DNA of 64,000 nt from Streptomyces sp. UW30 (GCF_008042075.1 NZ_RDBN01000021.1:540490-604489), one strand, 5' to 3'. Numbered from the stretch's first letter, positions 54,959 to 63,968 are shown. The notes: generated by a model from the letters alone, not told the origin. A program made the numbers and translations.

Positions 54959-56083
54959 GTGACTGAGATCGAGATCGGGCGCGGCAAGCGCGGGCGCAGG
55001 GCGTACGCCTTCGACGACATCGCCGTCGTCCCCAGCCGCCGTACGCGGGACCCGAAGGAGGTCTCGATCGCCTGGCAGATCGACGCCTACCGCTTCGAGC
55101 TGCCCTTCCTGGCCGCCCCCATGGACTCGGTCGTCTCCCCGGCCACCGCGATCCGCATCGGCGAGCTCGGCGGCCTCGGCGTGCTGAACCTCGAGGGCCT
55201 GTGGACGCGCTACGAGGACCCGCAGCCGCTGCTCGACGAGATCGCCGGGCTGCCCACCGAGGCCGCCACGCGCCGCCTCCAGGAGATCTACGCCGCTCCC
55301 ATCAAGGAGGAGCTGATCGGGCAGCGCATCAAGGAGGTGCGCGACTCGGGCGTGGTCACGGCCGCCGCGCTCTCCCCGCAGCGCACGGCCCAGTTCTCCA
55401 AGGCGGTCGTCGACGCGGGCGTGGACATCTTCGTCATCCGCGGCACGACGGTCTCGGCGGAGCACGTCTCGTCCTCGCACGAGCCGCTGAACCTGAAGCA
55501 GTTCATCTACGAGCTCGACGTCCCGGTGATCGTCGGCGGCTGCGCCACGTACACCGCGGCCCTGCACCTGATGCGCACCGGCGCGGCGGGCGTCCTGGTC
55601 GGCTTCGGCGGCGGCGCGGCGCACACCACGCGCAACGTGCTGGGCATCCGCGTCCCCATGGCCACGGCGGTCGCGGACGTGGCGGCGGCCCGCCGGGACT
55701 ACATGGACGAGTCCGGCGGCCGGTACGTGCACGTGATCGCGGACGGCGGCGTCGGCTGGTCCGGCGACCTGCCCAAGGCGGTCGCCTGCGGCGCGGACGC
55801 CGTGATGATGGGCTCCCCGCTCGCCCGCGCCACGGACGCGCCGGGCAAGGGCCACCACTGGGGCATGGAGGCCGTGAACGAGGAGCTGCCGCGCGGCAAG
55901 AAGGTCGACCTGGGCACCGTCGGCACGATCGAGGAGGTGCTGACGGGTCCGTCGCACACTCCCGACGGCTCGATGAACTTCTTCGGTGCGCTGCGGCGGG
56001 CGATGGCCACGACCGGGTACAGCGAGCTGAAGGAGTTCCAGCGCGTCGAGGTGACGGTCGCGGACTCGCAGCACATGCGGTAG
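54959..56083 (+). CDS. guaB3: GuaB3 family IMP dehydrogenase-related protein
   Basis: 374 residues from GTG 54959 (MTEIEIGRGKRGRRAYAFDDIAVVPSRRT). It has the IMPDH barrel without CBS domains. Where IMPDH has GPGSICTTR, this protein reads GFGGGAAHTTRNVLG, so the catalytic Cys is replaced by His, as far as the alignment by eye allows. Cyanobacterial GuaB3 has been reported as a GMP reductase; whether the actinobacterial version acts likewise is open. Adjacent guaB2 is the usual Streptomyces arrangement. Terminator at 56129. Confidence 0.92.
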   Translation: MTEIEIGRGKRGRRAYAFDDIAVVPSRRTRDPKEVSIAWQIDAYRFELPFLAAPMDSVVSPATAIRIGELGGLGVLNLEGLWTRYEDPQPLLDEIAGLPTEAATRRLQEIYAAPIKEELIGQRIKEVRDSGVVTAAALSPQRTAQFSKAVVDAGVDIFVIRGTTVSAEHVSSSHEPLNLKQFIYELDVPVIVGGCATYTAALHLMRTGAAGVLVGFGGGAAHTTRNVLGIRVPMATAVADVAAARRDYMDESGGRYVHVIADGGVGWSGDLPKAVACGADAVMMGSPLARATDAPGKGHHWGMEAVNEELPRGKKVDLGTVGTIEEVLTGPSHTPDGSMNFFGALRRAMATTGYSELKEFQRVEVTVADSQHMR

Positions 56084-56128
56084 CCGTCACGCGGTTACGC
56101 CGCTCCGTATGCGGCGTCCACGTCAGGG

Positions 56129-56164
56129 AAGGGCCGGTCACTCCGGGTGGGGTGATCGGCCCTT
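56129..56164 (+). terminator. Terminator after guaB3
   Basis: AAGGGCCGGTCAC (56129-56141) pairs with GTGATCGGCCCTT (56152-56164) apart from one mismatch, loop of 10 nt, followed by TTGCG. Confidence 0.8.
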
Positions 56165-56407
56165 TTGCGTGCCCAAGTGGGGCTTAGCGGGGGCGTGTTG
56201 TGGGGCAGGGGGCGCGTGGTTGCGTTTGGGGCGAATGTGGGCTGAACGGGCGAAGGGGGGCGGTAGTGCCGGTGATCGGCGTCCCAGTTGTCTGGGGGCG
56301 CCCCCTTCCAAGGAGATGTTCCGGACCCCGGCCCTCGGGGCCCGGCCCGAGCTCCAGACGGACCGCCTACCGGGTCAATGGGCGGCATCGTGGAAGGGGG
56401 CGCGCCC

Positions 56408-56503
56408 ATGGGCCGTCACCGCAAGCCCACCCGCTGGGATCGCACTTGGCTTCGGCTGGTGAAGTTCCGGAGGAGGTGTGTCTTGTGGCTTAACAGCTGG
56501 TGA
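56408..56503 (+). CDS. Possible Trp/Arg-rich 31-residue protein
   Basis: Starts MGRHRKPTRWDRTWLRL and ends LWLNSW; four Trp and eight Arg in 31 residues give a strongly basic, amphipathic peptide. GGAAGGGGG lies 7-8 bp before the ATG, and a terminator-like hairpin starts 4 bp after the stop, so the unit looks like a complete tiny gene. No family recognised. The high Trp content recalls leader peptides, but the next gene downstream is on the other strand, so attenuation of a following gene is unlikely. Confidence 0.45.
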   Translation: MGRHRKPTRWDRTWLRLVKFRRRCVLWLNSW

Positions 56504-56507
56504 GCGG

Positions 56508-56532
56508 CCGCCCCTCCAGACAATAGGGGCGG
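56508..56532 (+). terminator. Hairpin after the Trp-rich small ORF
   Basis: CCGCCCCT (56508-56515) pairs with AGGGGCGG (56525-56532), loop 9 nt. Confidence 0.55.
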
Positions 56533-56661
56533 ACACCCGTAAATCAGCTAGGAGCCCGCTGCAGTGACCGCTGCGGTGGGCTCCACCTGCTCCATACGGT
56601 ACCGGCGCCGATTGCCCCACGCCACCAACCCCTGAGGCTCACGCACCCCACGCGCCCCCCT

Positions 56662-57870
56662 TCACAACCGATGCGCCGCCCCCGTAGGCGCCGCCCCCCG
56701 CGTGTCCAGCAACAGCTGCGCCTTCACCGACAGCCCCTGAAGGTCGTACGTCCGATGCTGCTGAAGCAGGATCGTGAGGTCGGCCTCCGCGACCGCCTCG
56801 TACAGGGCGTCCGCGCGCGGTACCGGGCGGTCCAGGACGTTCCAGGAGGCGACGTAGGGGTCGTGGAAGCTGATGGAGGCGCCCAGTTCCAGCAGGCGGA
56901 TCGCGACCTCATGGGCGGGGGTGGACTGCTGGTCGGCGAGGTCGGGCTTGTAGGTGACGCCGAGCAGGAGGATGCGGGCGCCGCGCGCGGATTTGCCGTG
57001 CTCGTTGAGAAGGGCGGCGGCGCGCTGGACGACGTATCGGGGCATCTGGCCGTTGACCTGCTGGGCGAGCTCGACCATACGCAGGGTGCGCCCCGCGGGG
57101 CCGGTGAGGTCCTGGGGGACGGCGTGGCCGCCGACGCCGGGGCCGGGGCGGAAGGCCTGGAAGCCGAACGGCTTGGTCTCCGCGCAGCGGATGACGTCCC
57201 ACAGGTCGACGCCCAAGTCGTGGCAGAGGACGGCCATTTCGTTGACGAGGGCGATGTTGACGTGCCGGAAGTTGGTCTCGAGGACCTGCACGGTCTCCGC
57301 CTCGCGCAGTCCACGCGCGCGTACCACCTTGTCGGTGAGACGGCCGTAGAAGGCGGCCGCCGACTCGGTGCACGCGGGGGTGAGGCCGCCGATCACCTTG
57401 GGGGTGTTGGCGGGCGTGAAGTGGCGGTTGCCGGGGTCGACGCGGCTCGGGGAGTAGGCCAGGTGGAAGTCGCGGCCGGCGCGCATTCCGGAGCCCTCTT
57501 CGAGGAGGGGGCGCAGGACGTTCTCGGTGGTGCCCGGGGGGACGGGCGACTCCAGGATGACGGTGGTGTGCTGGCGCAGCTCTGCGGCCAGGGTGCGGGC
57601 GGCCGCCTCCAGCTGGCTGAGGTCGAGCCCGCCGTCCGCGCCGCGTGGGGTGGGCGGGCAGATCACGGCGGTGCGTACGCGGCCGAGCTCGGCGGGGTTG
57701 GTGGCGTGCCGGAAGCCGCCCGAGAGCATCCGACGCAGCTCGGCGGGACTGAGGGAGCCGGACTCGGGCCCGGTCCGGTAACCGAGCGTGGCGATGCCGG
57801 CGGCGACGGCGGCCTTGGCCAGGGGCAGGCCGTACGGGCCTAGTCCGATGACGGCGAGATCTGCGGGCAT
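56662..57870 (-). CDS. UDP-glucose/UDP-ManNAc dehydrogenase-like protein lacking catalytic Cys
   Basis: 402 residues. N-terminal Rossmann domain (ADLAVIGLGPYGLPLAKAAVAAG), central domain with ESPVPPGTTENVL, YSPSRVDPGNRHF and NFRHVNIALVNEMAVLCHDLGVDLWDVI, and C-terminal UDP-binding domain (ILLLGVTYKPDLADQQSTPAHEVAIRLLELGA). It is WecC-like. In the family the nucleophile is the Cys of GPGVGGHCIPxD; here the segment reads GPGVGGHAVPQD, with Ala in its place. The two-step oxidation to a uronic acid should therefore fail, or stop at an intermediate. AAGGAC precedes the ATG. Monocistronic; no glycosyltransferase nearby. Confidence 0.88.
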   Translation of the reverse strand: MPADLAVIGLGPYGLPLAKAAVAAGIATLGYRTGPESGSLSPAELRRMLSGGFRHATNPAELGRVRTAVICPPTPRGADGGLDLSQLEAAARTLAAELRQHTTVILESPVPPGTTENVLRPLLEEGSGMRAGRDFHLAYSPSRVDPGNRHFTPANTPKVIGGLTPACTESAAAFYGRLTDKVVRARGLREAETVQVLETNFRHVNIALVNEMAVLCHDLGVDLWDVIRCAETKPFGFQAFRPGPGVGGHAVPQDLTGPAGRTLRMVELAQQVNGQMPRYVVQRAAALLNEHGKSARGARILLLGVTYKPDLADQQSTPAHEVAIRLLELGASISFHDPYVASWNVLDRPVPRADALYEAVAEADLTILLQQHRTYDLQGLSVKAQLLLDTRGAAPTGAAHRL

Positions 57871-58133
57871 GGCGTGGGCCGTCCTTCCCGATAACCGAAG
57901 CAGGGCAGGTGCGCAACCCCTGTGGACAGGACGAGGGAGCGCAATGTCAGACTAGGAGTAAATATGACCGATATGCGGCATTGAATGATCGCGTTTCCGT
58001 GAGTGTTGTCCACAGGCTGGGGGCGAGTGGTGGCTGAAGTCGGGCAACCCGGTCAGAATTTTGGGCATAGGGGGTACGAAGCGGGCTTCGCCCGACGGGT
58101 GCGGCCTACGCGACCGATGAGCGGGAGGCAGCG

Positions 58134-59840
58134 GTGAGGACAGCGACACTGGGGCCGGCCGAGCGCGCCGAGTCACTGGCGGCAATGGCCGAGCGCGAGC
58201 TGGACCTACTGGTCGTGGGCGGTGGCGTCGTGGGCGCGGGCACAGCGCTCGACGCGGTGACCCGCGGACTGTCCACCGGACTGGTCGAGGCCCGCGACTG
58301 GGCGTCGGGCACCTCCAGCAGGTCCAGCAAGCTGATCCATGGCGGATTGCGCTATCTGGAAATGCTCGACTTCGTGCTCGTAAGGGAAGCTCTCAAGGAG
58401 CGCGGGCTGCTGTTGGAGCGGCTCGCACCGCATCTGGTGAAGCCGGTGCCGTTCCTGTATCCGCTCCAGCACAAGGGCTGGGAGCGCCTGTACGCCGGCT
58501 CGGGCGTCGCGCTCTACGACGCCATGTCGATGGCCCGTGGCCACGGGCGCGGCCTGCCCCTGCACCGCCACCTGAGCCGTCGTCACGCCCTTCGTGTCGC
58601 CCCCGCGCTGCGGAAGGACGCACTGGTCGGTGCCCTGCAGTACTACGACGCCCAGATGGACGACGCCCGCTATGTCGCCACCCTCGTGCGCACGGCGGCG
58701 GCCTACGGTGCCAAGGTCGCCAACCGCGCGCGGGTGACCTCGTTCCTGCGCGAGGGCGAGCGCGTCGTCGGGGCCCGGGTGCAGGACGTCGAGGGGGGCG
58801 GGGAGTACGAGGTCCGCGCCAAGCAGGTCGTCAACGCGACCGGCGTCTGGACCGACGACACCCAGTCGATGGTGGGCGAGCGCGGACAGTTCCACGTCCG
58901 TGCCTCCAAGGGCATCCACCTGGTCGTGCCCAAGGACCGCATCCACTCCTCGACGGGGCTGATCCTGCGCACCGAGAAGTCCGTGCTGTTCGTCATCCCC
59001 TGGGGCCGGCACTGGATCGTCGGCACCACCGACACCGACTGGGACCTCGACAAGGCCCACCCGGCGGCGTCCAGCGCGGACATCGACTACCTGCTGGAAC
59101 ACGTGAACTCGGTACTGGCCGTGCCGCTGACCAGGGACGACGTGGAGGGCGTGTTCGCAGGGCTGAGGCCCCTGCTCGCCGGCGAGTCCGATGCCACAAG
59201 CAAGCTCTCGCGCGAGCACACCGTGGCGCACCCCGTGCCCGGGCTCGTCGTGGTGGCCGGCGGCAAGTACACGACGTACCGGGTGATGGCCAAGGACGCG
59301 GTGGACGCGGCGGTGCACGGGCTCGAGATGCGGGTCGCCGAGTGCGTCACGGAGGACATTCCACTGCTGGGCGCGGAGGGGTACCGGGCGCTGTGGAACG
59401 CGCGGGCGCGGATCGCGGCGCGCACGGGGATTCACGTGGTCCGCGTGGAGCACCTGTTGAACCGGTACGGGTCGCTCGCGGAGGAGGTCCTCGAACTCAT
59501 CGCCGCGGACTCCACACTGGGCGAGCCCCTGCAGTCCGCCGACGACTATCTGCGCGCCGAGATCGTGTACGCCGCCTCGCACGAGGCGGCACGCCACCTG
59601 GACGACGCGCTGACGCGGCGTACCCGCATCTCCATCGAGACGTTCGACCGGGGCACGCGGTGCGCGCGTGAGGCGGCCGAGCTGATGGCGCCGGTGCTGG
59701 GCTGGGACAAGGACCACATCGACCGCGAGATCGAGCACTATCAGAAGCGGGTGGAGGCCGAACGGGAGTCGCAGCGCCAGCCGGACGACCTGACGGCGGA
59801 CGCGGCGCGGTTGGGGGCGCCGGACATCGTGCCGTTGTAG
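58134..59840 (+). CDS. glpD: Aerobic glycerol-3-phosphate dehydrogenase
   Basis: 568 residues from GTG 58134 with GGGAGG 8 bp ahead. The FAD-binding site LDLLVVGGGVVGAGTALDAVTRGLSTGLVEARDWASGTSSRSSKLIHGGLRYLE, the FAD/substrate segment VVNATGVWTDD and the C-terminal DAO_C domain (HLLNRYGSLAEEVLEL) identify GlpD. It oxidises glycerol-3-phosphate to DHAP and feeds electrons to menaquinone at the membrane. No glpF or glpK is adjacent, so this is the stand-alone copy. Confidence 0.95.
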   Translation: MRTATLGPAERAESLAAMAERELDLLVVGGGVVGAGTALDAVTRGLSTGLVEARDWASGTSSRSSKLIHGGLRYLEMLDFVLVREALKERGLLLERLAPHLVKPVPFLYPLQHKGWERLYAGSGVALYDAMSMARGHGRGLPLHRHLSRRHALRVAPALRKDALVGALQYYDAQMDDARYVATLVRTAAAYGAKVANRARVTSFLREGERVVGARVQDVEGGGEYEVRAKQVVNATGVWTDDTQSMVGERGQFHVRASKGIHLVVPKDRIHSSTGLILRTEKSVLFVIPWGRHWIVGTTDTDWDLDKAHPAASSADIDYLLEHVNSVLAVPLTRDDVEGVFAGLRPLLAGESDATSKLSREHTVAHPVPGLVVVAGGKYTTYRVMAKDAVDAAVHGLEMRVAECVTEDIPLLGAEGYRALWNARARIAARTGIHVVRVEHLLNRYGSLAEEVLELIAADSTLGEPLQSADDYLRAEIVYAASHEAARHLDDALTRRTRISIETFDRGTRCAREAAELMAPVLGWDKDHIDREIEHYQKRVEAERESQRQPDDLTADAARLGAPDIVPL

Positions 59841-59950
59841 GTCTGTCGGGCGACGGTTTGTGTGTGGAGGGGGCCGGGGCCGGCACGTCGGTCGGACGCT
59901 GCTTGCGTGCGGTCTGCGGCGGGCATGCCGGGCCGGCGGGCATGCCGGGC

Positions 59951-59990
59951 TGCGGCTGCGGCTGCGGCTGCGGCTGCGGCTGCGGCTGCG
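59951..59990. repeat. TGCGGC hexanucleotide run
   Basis: Nearly seven uninterrupted copies of TGCGGC. It directly precedes the 35-bp repeat, whose units also contain CTGCGG. Confidence 0.85.
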
Positions 59991-59995
59991 CGGAG

Positions 59996-60195
59996 TGTGC
60001 GGTGGTCTGCCGGGTGGGGGCTGCACGGAGTGTGCGGTGGTCTGCCGGGTTGGGGCCGCACGGAGTCTGCGGTGGTCTGCCGGGTCGGGGCTGCGCGGAG
60101 TCTGCGGTGGTCTGCCGGGTCGGGGCTGCACGGAGTCTGCGGTGGTCTGCCGGGTCGGGACTACACAGAGTCTGCGGTGGTCTGCGGCGGCGCCT
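59996..60195. repeat. 35-bp minisatellite, five units plus a partial
   Basis: Units begin at 59996, 60031, 60066, 60101, 60136 and 60171 (partial), each starting T(G/C)TGCGGTGGTCTGC and ending GGAG or AGAG. Copies differ at 2-5 positions, with neighbours most alike, so the array is recent. 35 is not divisible by 3, so no reading frame is maintained. Confidence 0.88.
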
Positions 60196-60346
60196 GCGCC
60201 GGGCTGCCGCTGCACGGTGCTGCTCTCGTCGCTGCTGTCGCCCGGCCGGCCGCCGTGGTCGCCGTGGTCGCAGACCGCGCCGACCCGGGAGAACGTCACT
60301 CGAATGGGCGATCGGAGTCGGGATCTCTGCTCGAATCTCGGCCGTT

Positions 60347-61447
60347 CTAACTGGTGCGAGGGCAGAACTCGGCAGCGAGCAGCCGGGATTCGAGGCGGGG
60401 TTCTGCCATCGCCGTCGTGTTCACCCGGAATGTCATGACACGACGCCCGTCGATGGTGGCCGCGGAGCGCACGTAGCTGCCGGAGATGCGCCCGCTGTGC
60501 CCCCATACGACGGTGCCGCAGCGCAGTTTCACGGGGAAGAGCCCCATGCCGTACGAGCCGTGTGCGGCACGGGTGTCGAGCATCTCGCGCAGCCAGCGCG
60601 GGGGCAGCAGACGGCCGCCGAGCAGCGCGGCGTAGAAGCGGTCGAGGTCGGCGAGCGTGGTCACCAGCTCACCGGCGGCGCCTGCGACCTGTGGGTCGAG
60701 TTCGGTGACATCGGTCCCGTCGGTGGCGTAGGCACGGCCGTGCGGGGAGGGCAGCGAGGTGCGGGATCCGGGGAAGGAGGTGCCGGTCAGAGCCAGCGGA
60801 GCGATGATGCGCCGCTCGGCCTCGGCGGCGTAGGAGCGGCCGGTGACCTGTTCGACGACCAGGCCGAGCAACACGTAGTTGGTGTTCGAGTAGGCGAAGC
60901 CGCCGCGGGCGGCAGGGGGGTGGGTGAGTGAGATGCGGACGGCCTGAAGCGGTGTCACGGGGACGGCGCCCCCGGTCGCGGCGGTGAAGTCGTACAGGCC
61001 GCTGGTGTGGGTCAGCAGGGAACGAAGGGTCAGCGCGCGCCCGTCGTTGCCCGCTCCGCGCACCAGACCCGGCAGGTGCCGCTCCACCGTGTTGGACAGG
61101 GACAGCCGTCGCTCGGCGGCCAGTTGCAGGACGACCGTCGCGATGAGGCTCTTCGTCATGCTGCCGGCGCGGAAGTGGTCGGTGCGGGAGATGCCCTGGC
61201 CGGCCAGGGTGTAACGGACGCCGGTCTCCTCGCGGGCCAGCAGGGCCGCTGCGGGGGCCTTGCCCCGGGTGACCAGCCGTGCGAGGAGGGCGTCCGTCGC
61301 CGGTGCCCGGGATGTCGACGAGACGGTGAGAGCCGGCAGGCCGGCGGGATACAGGCCGAGGAACGCCGGGGACACGAGGCCGAGGAGGGTCACAAGCACG
61401 GGGAAGGCCAGTAGTGTCCGAAGCAGTGGCATCGCCGGTCGCGCCAT
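60347..61447 (-). CDS. Serine hydrolase of the beta-lactamase/D,D-peptidase fold
   Basis: 366 residues. N-terminal signal or TM segment (LLRTLLAFPVLVTLLGLVSPAFLGL). Active-site motifs: SxxK in AGSMTKSLIA, YxN in FAYSNTNYVLLG and HxG in VVWGHSGRISG. The N-terminal DALLARLVTRGKAPAAALLA is typical of class C-like beta-lactamase/esterase proteins. A D-alanyl-D-alanine carboxypeptidase or esterase role is likely; true beta-lactamase activity cannot be judged. It ends right beside the minisatellite. Confidence 0.88.
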   Translation of the reverse strand: MARPAMPLLRTLLAFPVLVTLLGLVSPAFLGLYPAGLPALTVSSTSRAPATDALLARLVTRGKAPAAALLAREETGVRYTLAGQGISRTDHFRAGSMTKSLIATVVLQLAAERRLSLSNTVERHLPGLVRGAGNDGRALTLRSLLTHTSGLYDFTAATGGAVPVTPLQAVRISLTHPPAARGGFAYSNTNYVLLGLVVEQVTGRSYAAEAERRIIAPLALTGTSFPGSRTSLPSPHGRAYATDGTDVTELDPQVAGAAGELVTTLADLDRFYAALLGGRLLPPRWLREMLDTRAAHGSYGMGLFPVKLRCGTVVWGHSGRISGSYVRSAATIDGRRVMTFRVNTTAMAEPRLESRLLAAEFCPRTS

Positions 61448-61639
61448 ACGAGGTCCTCCTCACCGCGGCTCATCATGCCGGGCAGCAGAGCGCATGGTTC
61501 ACGGGGCCTTGGCCGAGAAGGGACCCGGACGCCCGCGCCGCGCGGCCGGATGGTGGTGCGACGGGCACCCTGGGCGTTGGGCACTTGTCGGGTGAGAGAC
61601 AATGGAGGCTCTTTCAGGGCGGGTTGTATGAGGGGACGC

Positions 61640-63781
61640 ATGTCGGAGGCGGAGCGGGCGGGGACATCTCGTCAGGACACTCGTCAGGACGACCGTGAGC
61701 GTCTCCTCGCGGGGCGATACCGGCTGGGCGGAGTCCTCGGCCGGGGCGGCATGGGCACGGTGTGGCGTGCCGTCGACGAGACGCTGGGGCGCACCGTCGC
61801 CGTCAAGGAGCTGAGGTTCCCGTCGAACATCGACGAGGAGGAGAAGCGGCGCCTGATCACGCGCACCCTGCGTGAGGCCAAGGCGATCGCGCGGATCCGC
61901 AACAACAGCGCGGTGACGGTGTTCGACGTGGTCGAAGAGGACGACCGCCCCTGGATCGTGATGGAGCTCGTCGAGGGCAAGTCGCTCGCCGAGGTCATCC
62001 GGGAGGACGGCCTGCTGGAGCCCAAGCGGGCGGCCGAGGTGGGACTCGCGGTGCTCGACGTGCTGCGGTCCGCGCACCGCGAGGGCATCCTGCACCGCGA
62101 CGTGAAGCCGTCGAACGTCCTGCTGGAGTCCGACACCGACCGGGTCGTGCTCACCGACTTCGGCATCGCCCAGGTCGAGGGCGACCCGTCCATCACCTCG
62201 ACCGGCATGCTCGTCGGCGCGCCCTCCTACATCTCCCCGGAGCGCGCCCGCGGCCACAAGCCGGGCCCCGCGGCCGACCTGTGGTCGCTGGGCGGGCTGT
62301 TGTACGCCTCGGTCGAGGGTGTGCCGCCGTACGACAAGGGCTCCGCGATCGCCACGCTCACAGCGGTGATGACCGAGCCGATGGAGGAGCCGAAGAACGC
62401 GGGGCCGCTGAAGGACGTCATCTACGGCCTGCTCACGAAGGACCCCGAGAAGCGGCTCGACGACGCCGGTGCGCGGGCGCTGCTCAACGCCGTCATCCAC
62501 GCGCCCGCGCCCAAGGACGACCCGGAGCCGGCCGACGCGACCAAGGTCGTGCCCCTGCCGCCGCAGCCCGACGCGCCGGAGGGCAAGGGGCGTTCGGGTG
62601 CCAGGACCGGGGGCAAGCGGGGCGAGGAGGCCGGGGAGCGGTTGCGCGGGGCGTTGCGTTCCGTGCGGAAGGCCGCCGTGAGCGCGGGGGCGGCCGGGGC
62701 TGCCACGCGTGGCAAGTCCGCCGGCGAGAAGGCCGATTCCGGTTCCGGTTCCGGCGCTGCGGCGGCCGGTGGGTCGGCCACGGTGGTGAGTGGAGCCGGG
62801 GCTTCGTCGGAGGCCGGGAGTTCGGGTCGGGGTTCCGCTTCGGCGGGCGGTGGCGTGGCTGCCGGGTCCGGAGCGAGTGCCGGTGCCGAGGCGGAGGCCA
62901 AGGCCGGTGCCGGTGAGCGGGAGGCAGCGGGCGGGAACGGGCAGAGCGGGGGCCGGAGTTCGGGGTGGCCGGTCATGCCGCCGCCGGATCTGCCGTCGCG
63001 GCCCGCGCCGAGGGCGCCGCTCACCGATGTGGTGCCCAAGCGGACGTTGGTGATCATCGCGGTGGTCGTGGCGCTCGCCGTGCTCGGCGTGGTGCTGGCG
63101 GTGGTGCTCCGCGGCGGCGGTGACTCGGACGACGCGGCGAGCGGTGGCGGGGCCAAGGCCTCCGCCGAGGCGAGCGCGAGCGCCGACACCAAGCGGGACG
63201 GGGACAAGGGGACTCGTACGGACGGTGAGAAGTCGTCCGGGACGGACGGGTCGGGTTCGGGTTCCGCAGGGGAGACCTGGGAGACGCCGGGTGCCGGGGC
63301 GAGCGCGACCGGTGGGAGTGACGCCGAGGCGGGGTCCGGCAGCGGCAGTGGGGCCGCCACGACTCACAAGGGGAGCCAGGGGTATTCGATCGGGCTGCCC
63401 AAGGGGTGGAAGTTCCAGTCCACGGGGTCGGCGGGGGACCGGTTCGCCGGGCCCGACGGGCAGAAGCTGCTCGTCGCCTGGACCTCGACGCCGCAGGACG
63501 ACCCGGTGGCGGACTGGGAGAACCAGGAGCAGTACATGGGCCGCTCTCAGTACGACCGGATCCGCATAGAGAAGGTCGACTACCGCGGATGGAACGCGGC
63601 CGACTGGGAGTTCACCTATACCGAGGGCGGGACGAAGTACCGGACGATCGACCGTGGGTTCGTCTTGGACGACCGTCGCGGCTATGCGCTGATGTACACC
63701 GCGAAGGCCGCCGATTGGGACGGTGATCTCCGTAAGGACACCTGGAAGACATTGACCGGTTCGTTCCAGCCGAAGTCATGA
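61640..63781 (+). CDS. Membrane serine/threonine protein kinase
   Basis: 713 residues from ATG 61640 (MSEAERAGTSRQDTRQ) behind GAGGGG; ATG 61628 is possible. Hanks-type kinase domain about 20-280: glycine loop GRGGMGTVWRAVD, Lys in VAVKEL, catalytic HRDVKPSNVLLES, DFGIAQVEG and SPERARGHKPGP. Then a region of about 190 residues rich in Gly, Ala, Ser and Glu (disordered), one TM helix (LVIIAVVVALAVLGVVLAVVL), a further low-complexity Gly/Ser/Thr stretch and an extracellular C-terminal domain of about 130 residues (GYSIGLPKGWKFQSTG to LTGSFQPKS). That domain resembles solute-binding folds, not PASTA repeats. A hairpin at 63836 follows. Confidence 0.93.
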   Translation: MSEAERAGTSRQDTRQDDRERLLAGRYRLGGVLGRGGMGTVWRAVDETLGRTVAVKELRFPSNIDEEEKRRLITRTLREAKAIARIRNNSAVTVFDVVEEDDRPWIVMELVEGKSLAEVIREDGLLEPKRAAEVGLAVLDVLRSAHREGILHRDVKPSNVLLESDTDRVVLTDFGIAQVEGDPSITSTGMLVGAPSYISPERARGHKPGPAADLWSLGGLLYASVEGVPPYDKGSAIATLTAVMTEPMEEPKNAGPLKDVIYGLLTKDPEKRLDDAGARALLNAVIHAPAPKDDPEPADATKVVPLPPQPDAPEGKGRSGARTGGKRGEEAGERLRGALRSVRKAAVSAGAAGAATRGKSAGEKADSGSGSGAAAAGGSATVVSGAGASSEAGSSGRGSASAGGGVAAGSGASAGAEAEAKAGAGEREAAGGNGQSGGRSSGWPVMPPPDLPSRPAPRAPLTDVVPKRTLVIIAVVVALAVLGVVLAVVLRGGGDSDDAASGGGAKASAEASASADTKRDGDKGTRTDGEKSSGTDGSGSGSAGETWETPGAGASATGGSDAEAGSGSGSGAATTHKGSQGYSIGLPKGWKFQSTGSAGDRFAGPDGQKLLVAWTSTPQDDPVADWENQEQYMGRSQYDRIRIEKVDYRGWNAADWEFTYTEGGTKYRTIDRGFVLDDRRGYALMYTAKAADWDGDLRKDTWKTLTGSFQPKS

Positions 63782-63835
63782 GGTGAGCGGCTCTCGGCAA
63801 GGGTTCGCGAAGACCGGGTTTGAGCCGTGAGATAC

Positions 63836-63859
63836 GGCAACCCCTCTTTGCGGGTTGCC
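63836..63859 (+). terminator. Terminator-like hairpin after the kinase
   Basis: GGCAACCC (63836-63843) pairs with GGGTTGCC (63852-63859), loop of 8 nt including TCTTT, followed by TCCGG. Confidence 0.55.
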
Positions 63860-63968
63860 TCCGGCACGTATCGTGAAAGCTTGCGGACCGTGCGCATCCA
63901 GTCGTGCGTCCGGAACGCAACGCAAGGCGAGCGGAATTGACCAACCGGGCGGCTGGGGGAGGCGCAAC

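Larger units (their letters stand above)
56165..56661. other. Mostly non-coding stretch with small ORF and hairpins
   Basis: About 500 bp between guaB3 and the nucleotide-sugar dehydrogenase. It holds G-rich tracts (56190-56260), a 31-residue ORF (56408-56503), a terminator hairpin (56508-56532) and a second inverted repeat (GGAGCCC at 56551 with GGGCTCC near 56578). A stable small transcript ending here is plausible. Confidence 0.5.
59841..60346. other. Non-coding stretch between glpD and hydrolase, with two repeats
   Basis: No gene seen: several frames are open across it on both strands, but only because the internal repeats have no stop codons. It contains a TGCGGC hexanucleotide run (about 59951-59990) and the 35-bp minisatellite (59996-60195). 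Confidence 0.65.

Noticed and set aside
59858-60931. Large plus-strand frames over the minisatellite
   Set aside because: Built from the 35-bp and TGCGGC repeats, then antisense to the serine hydrolase.
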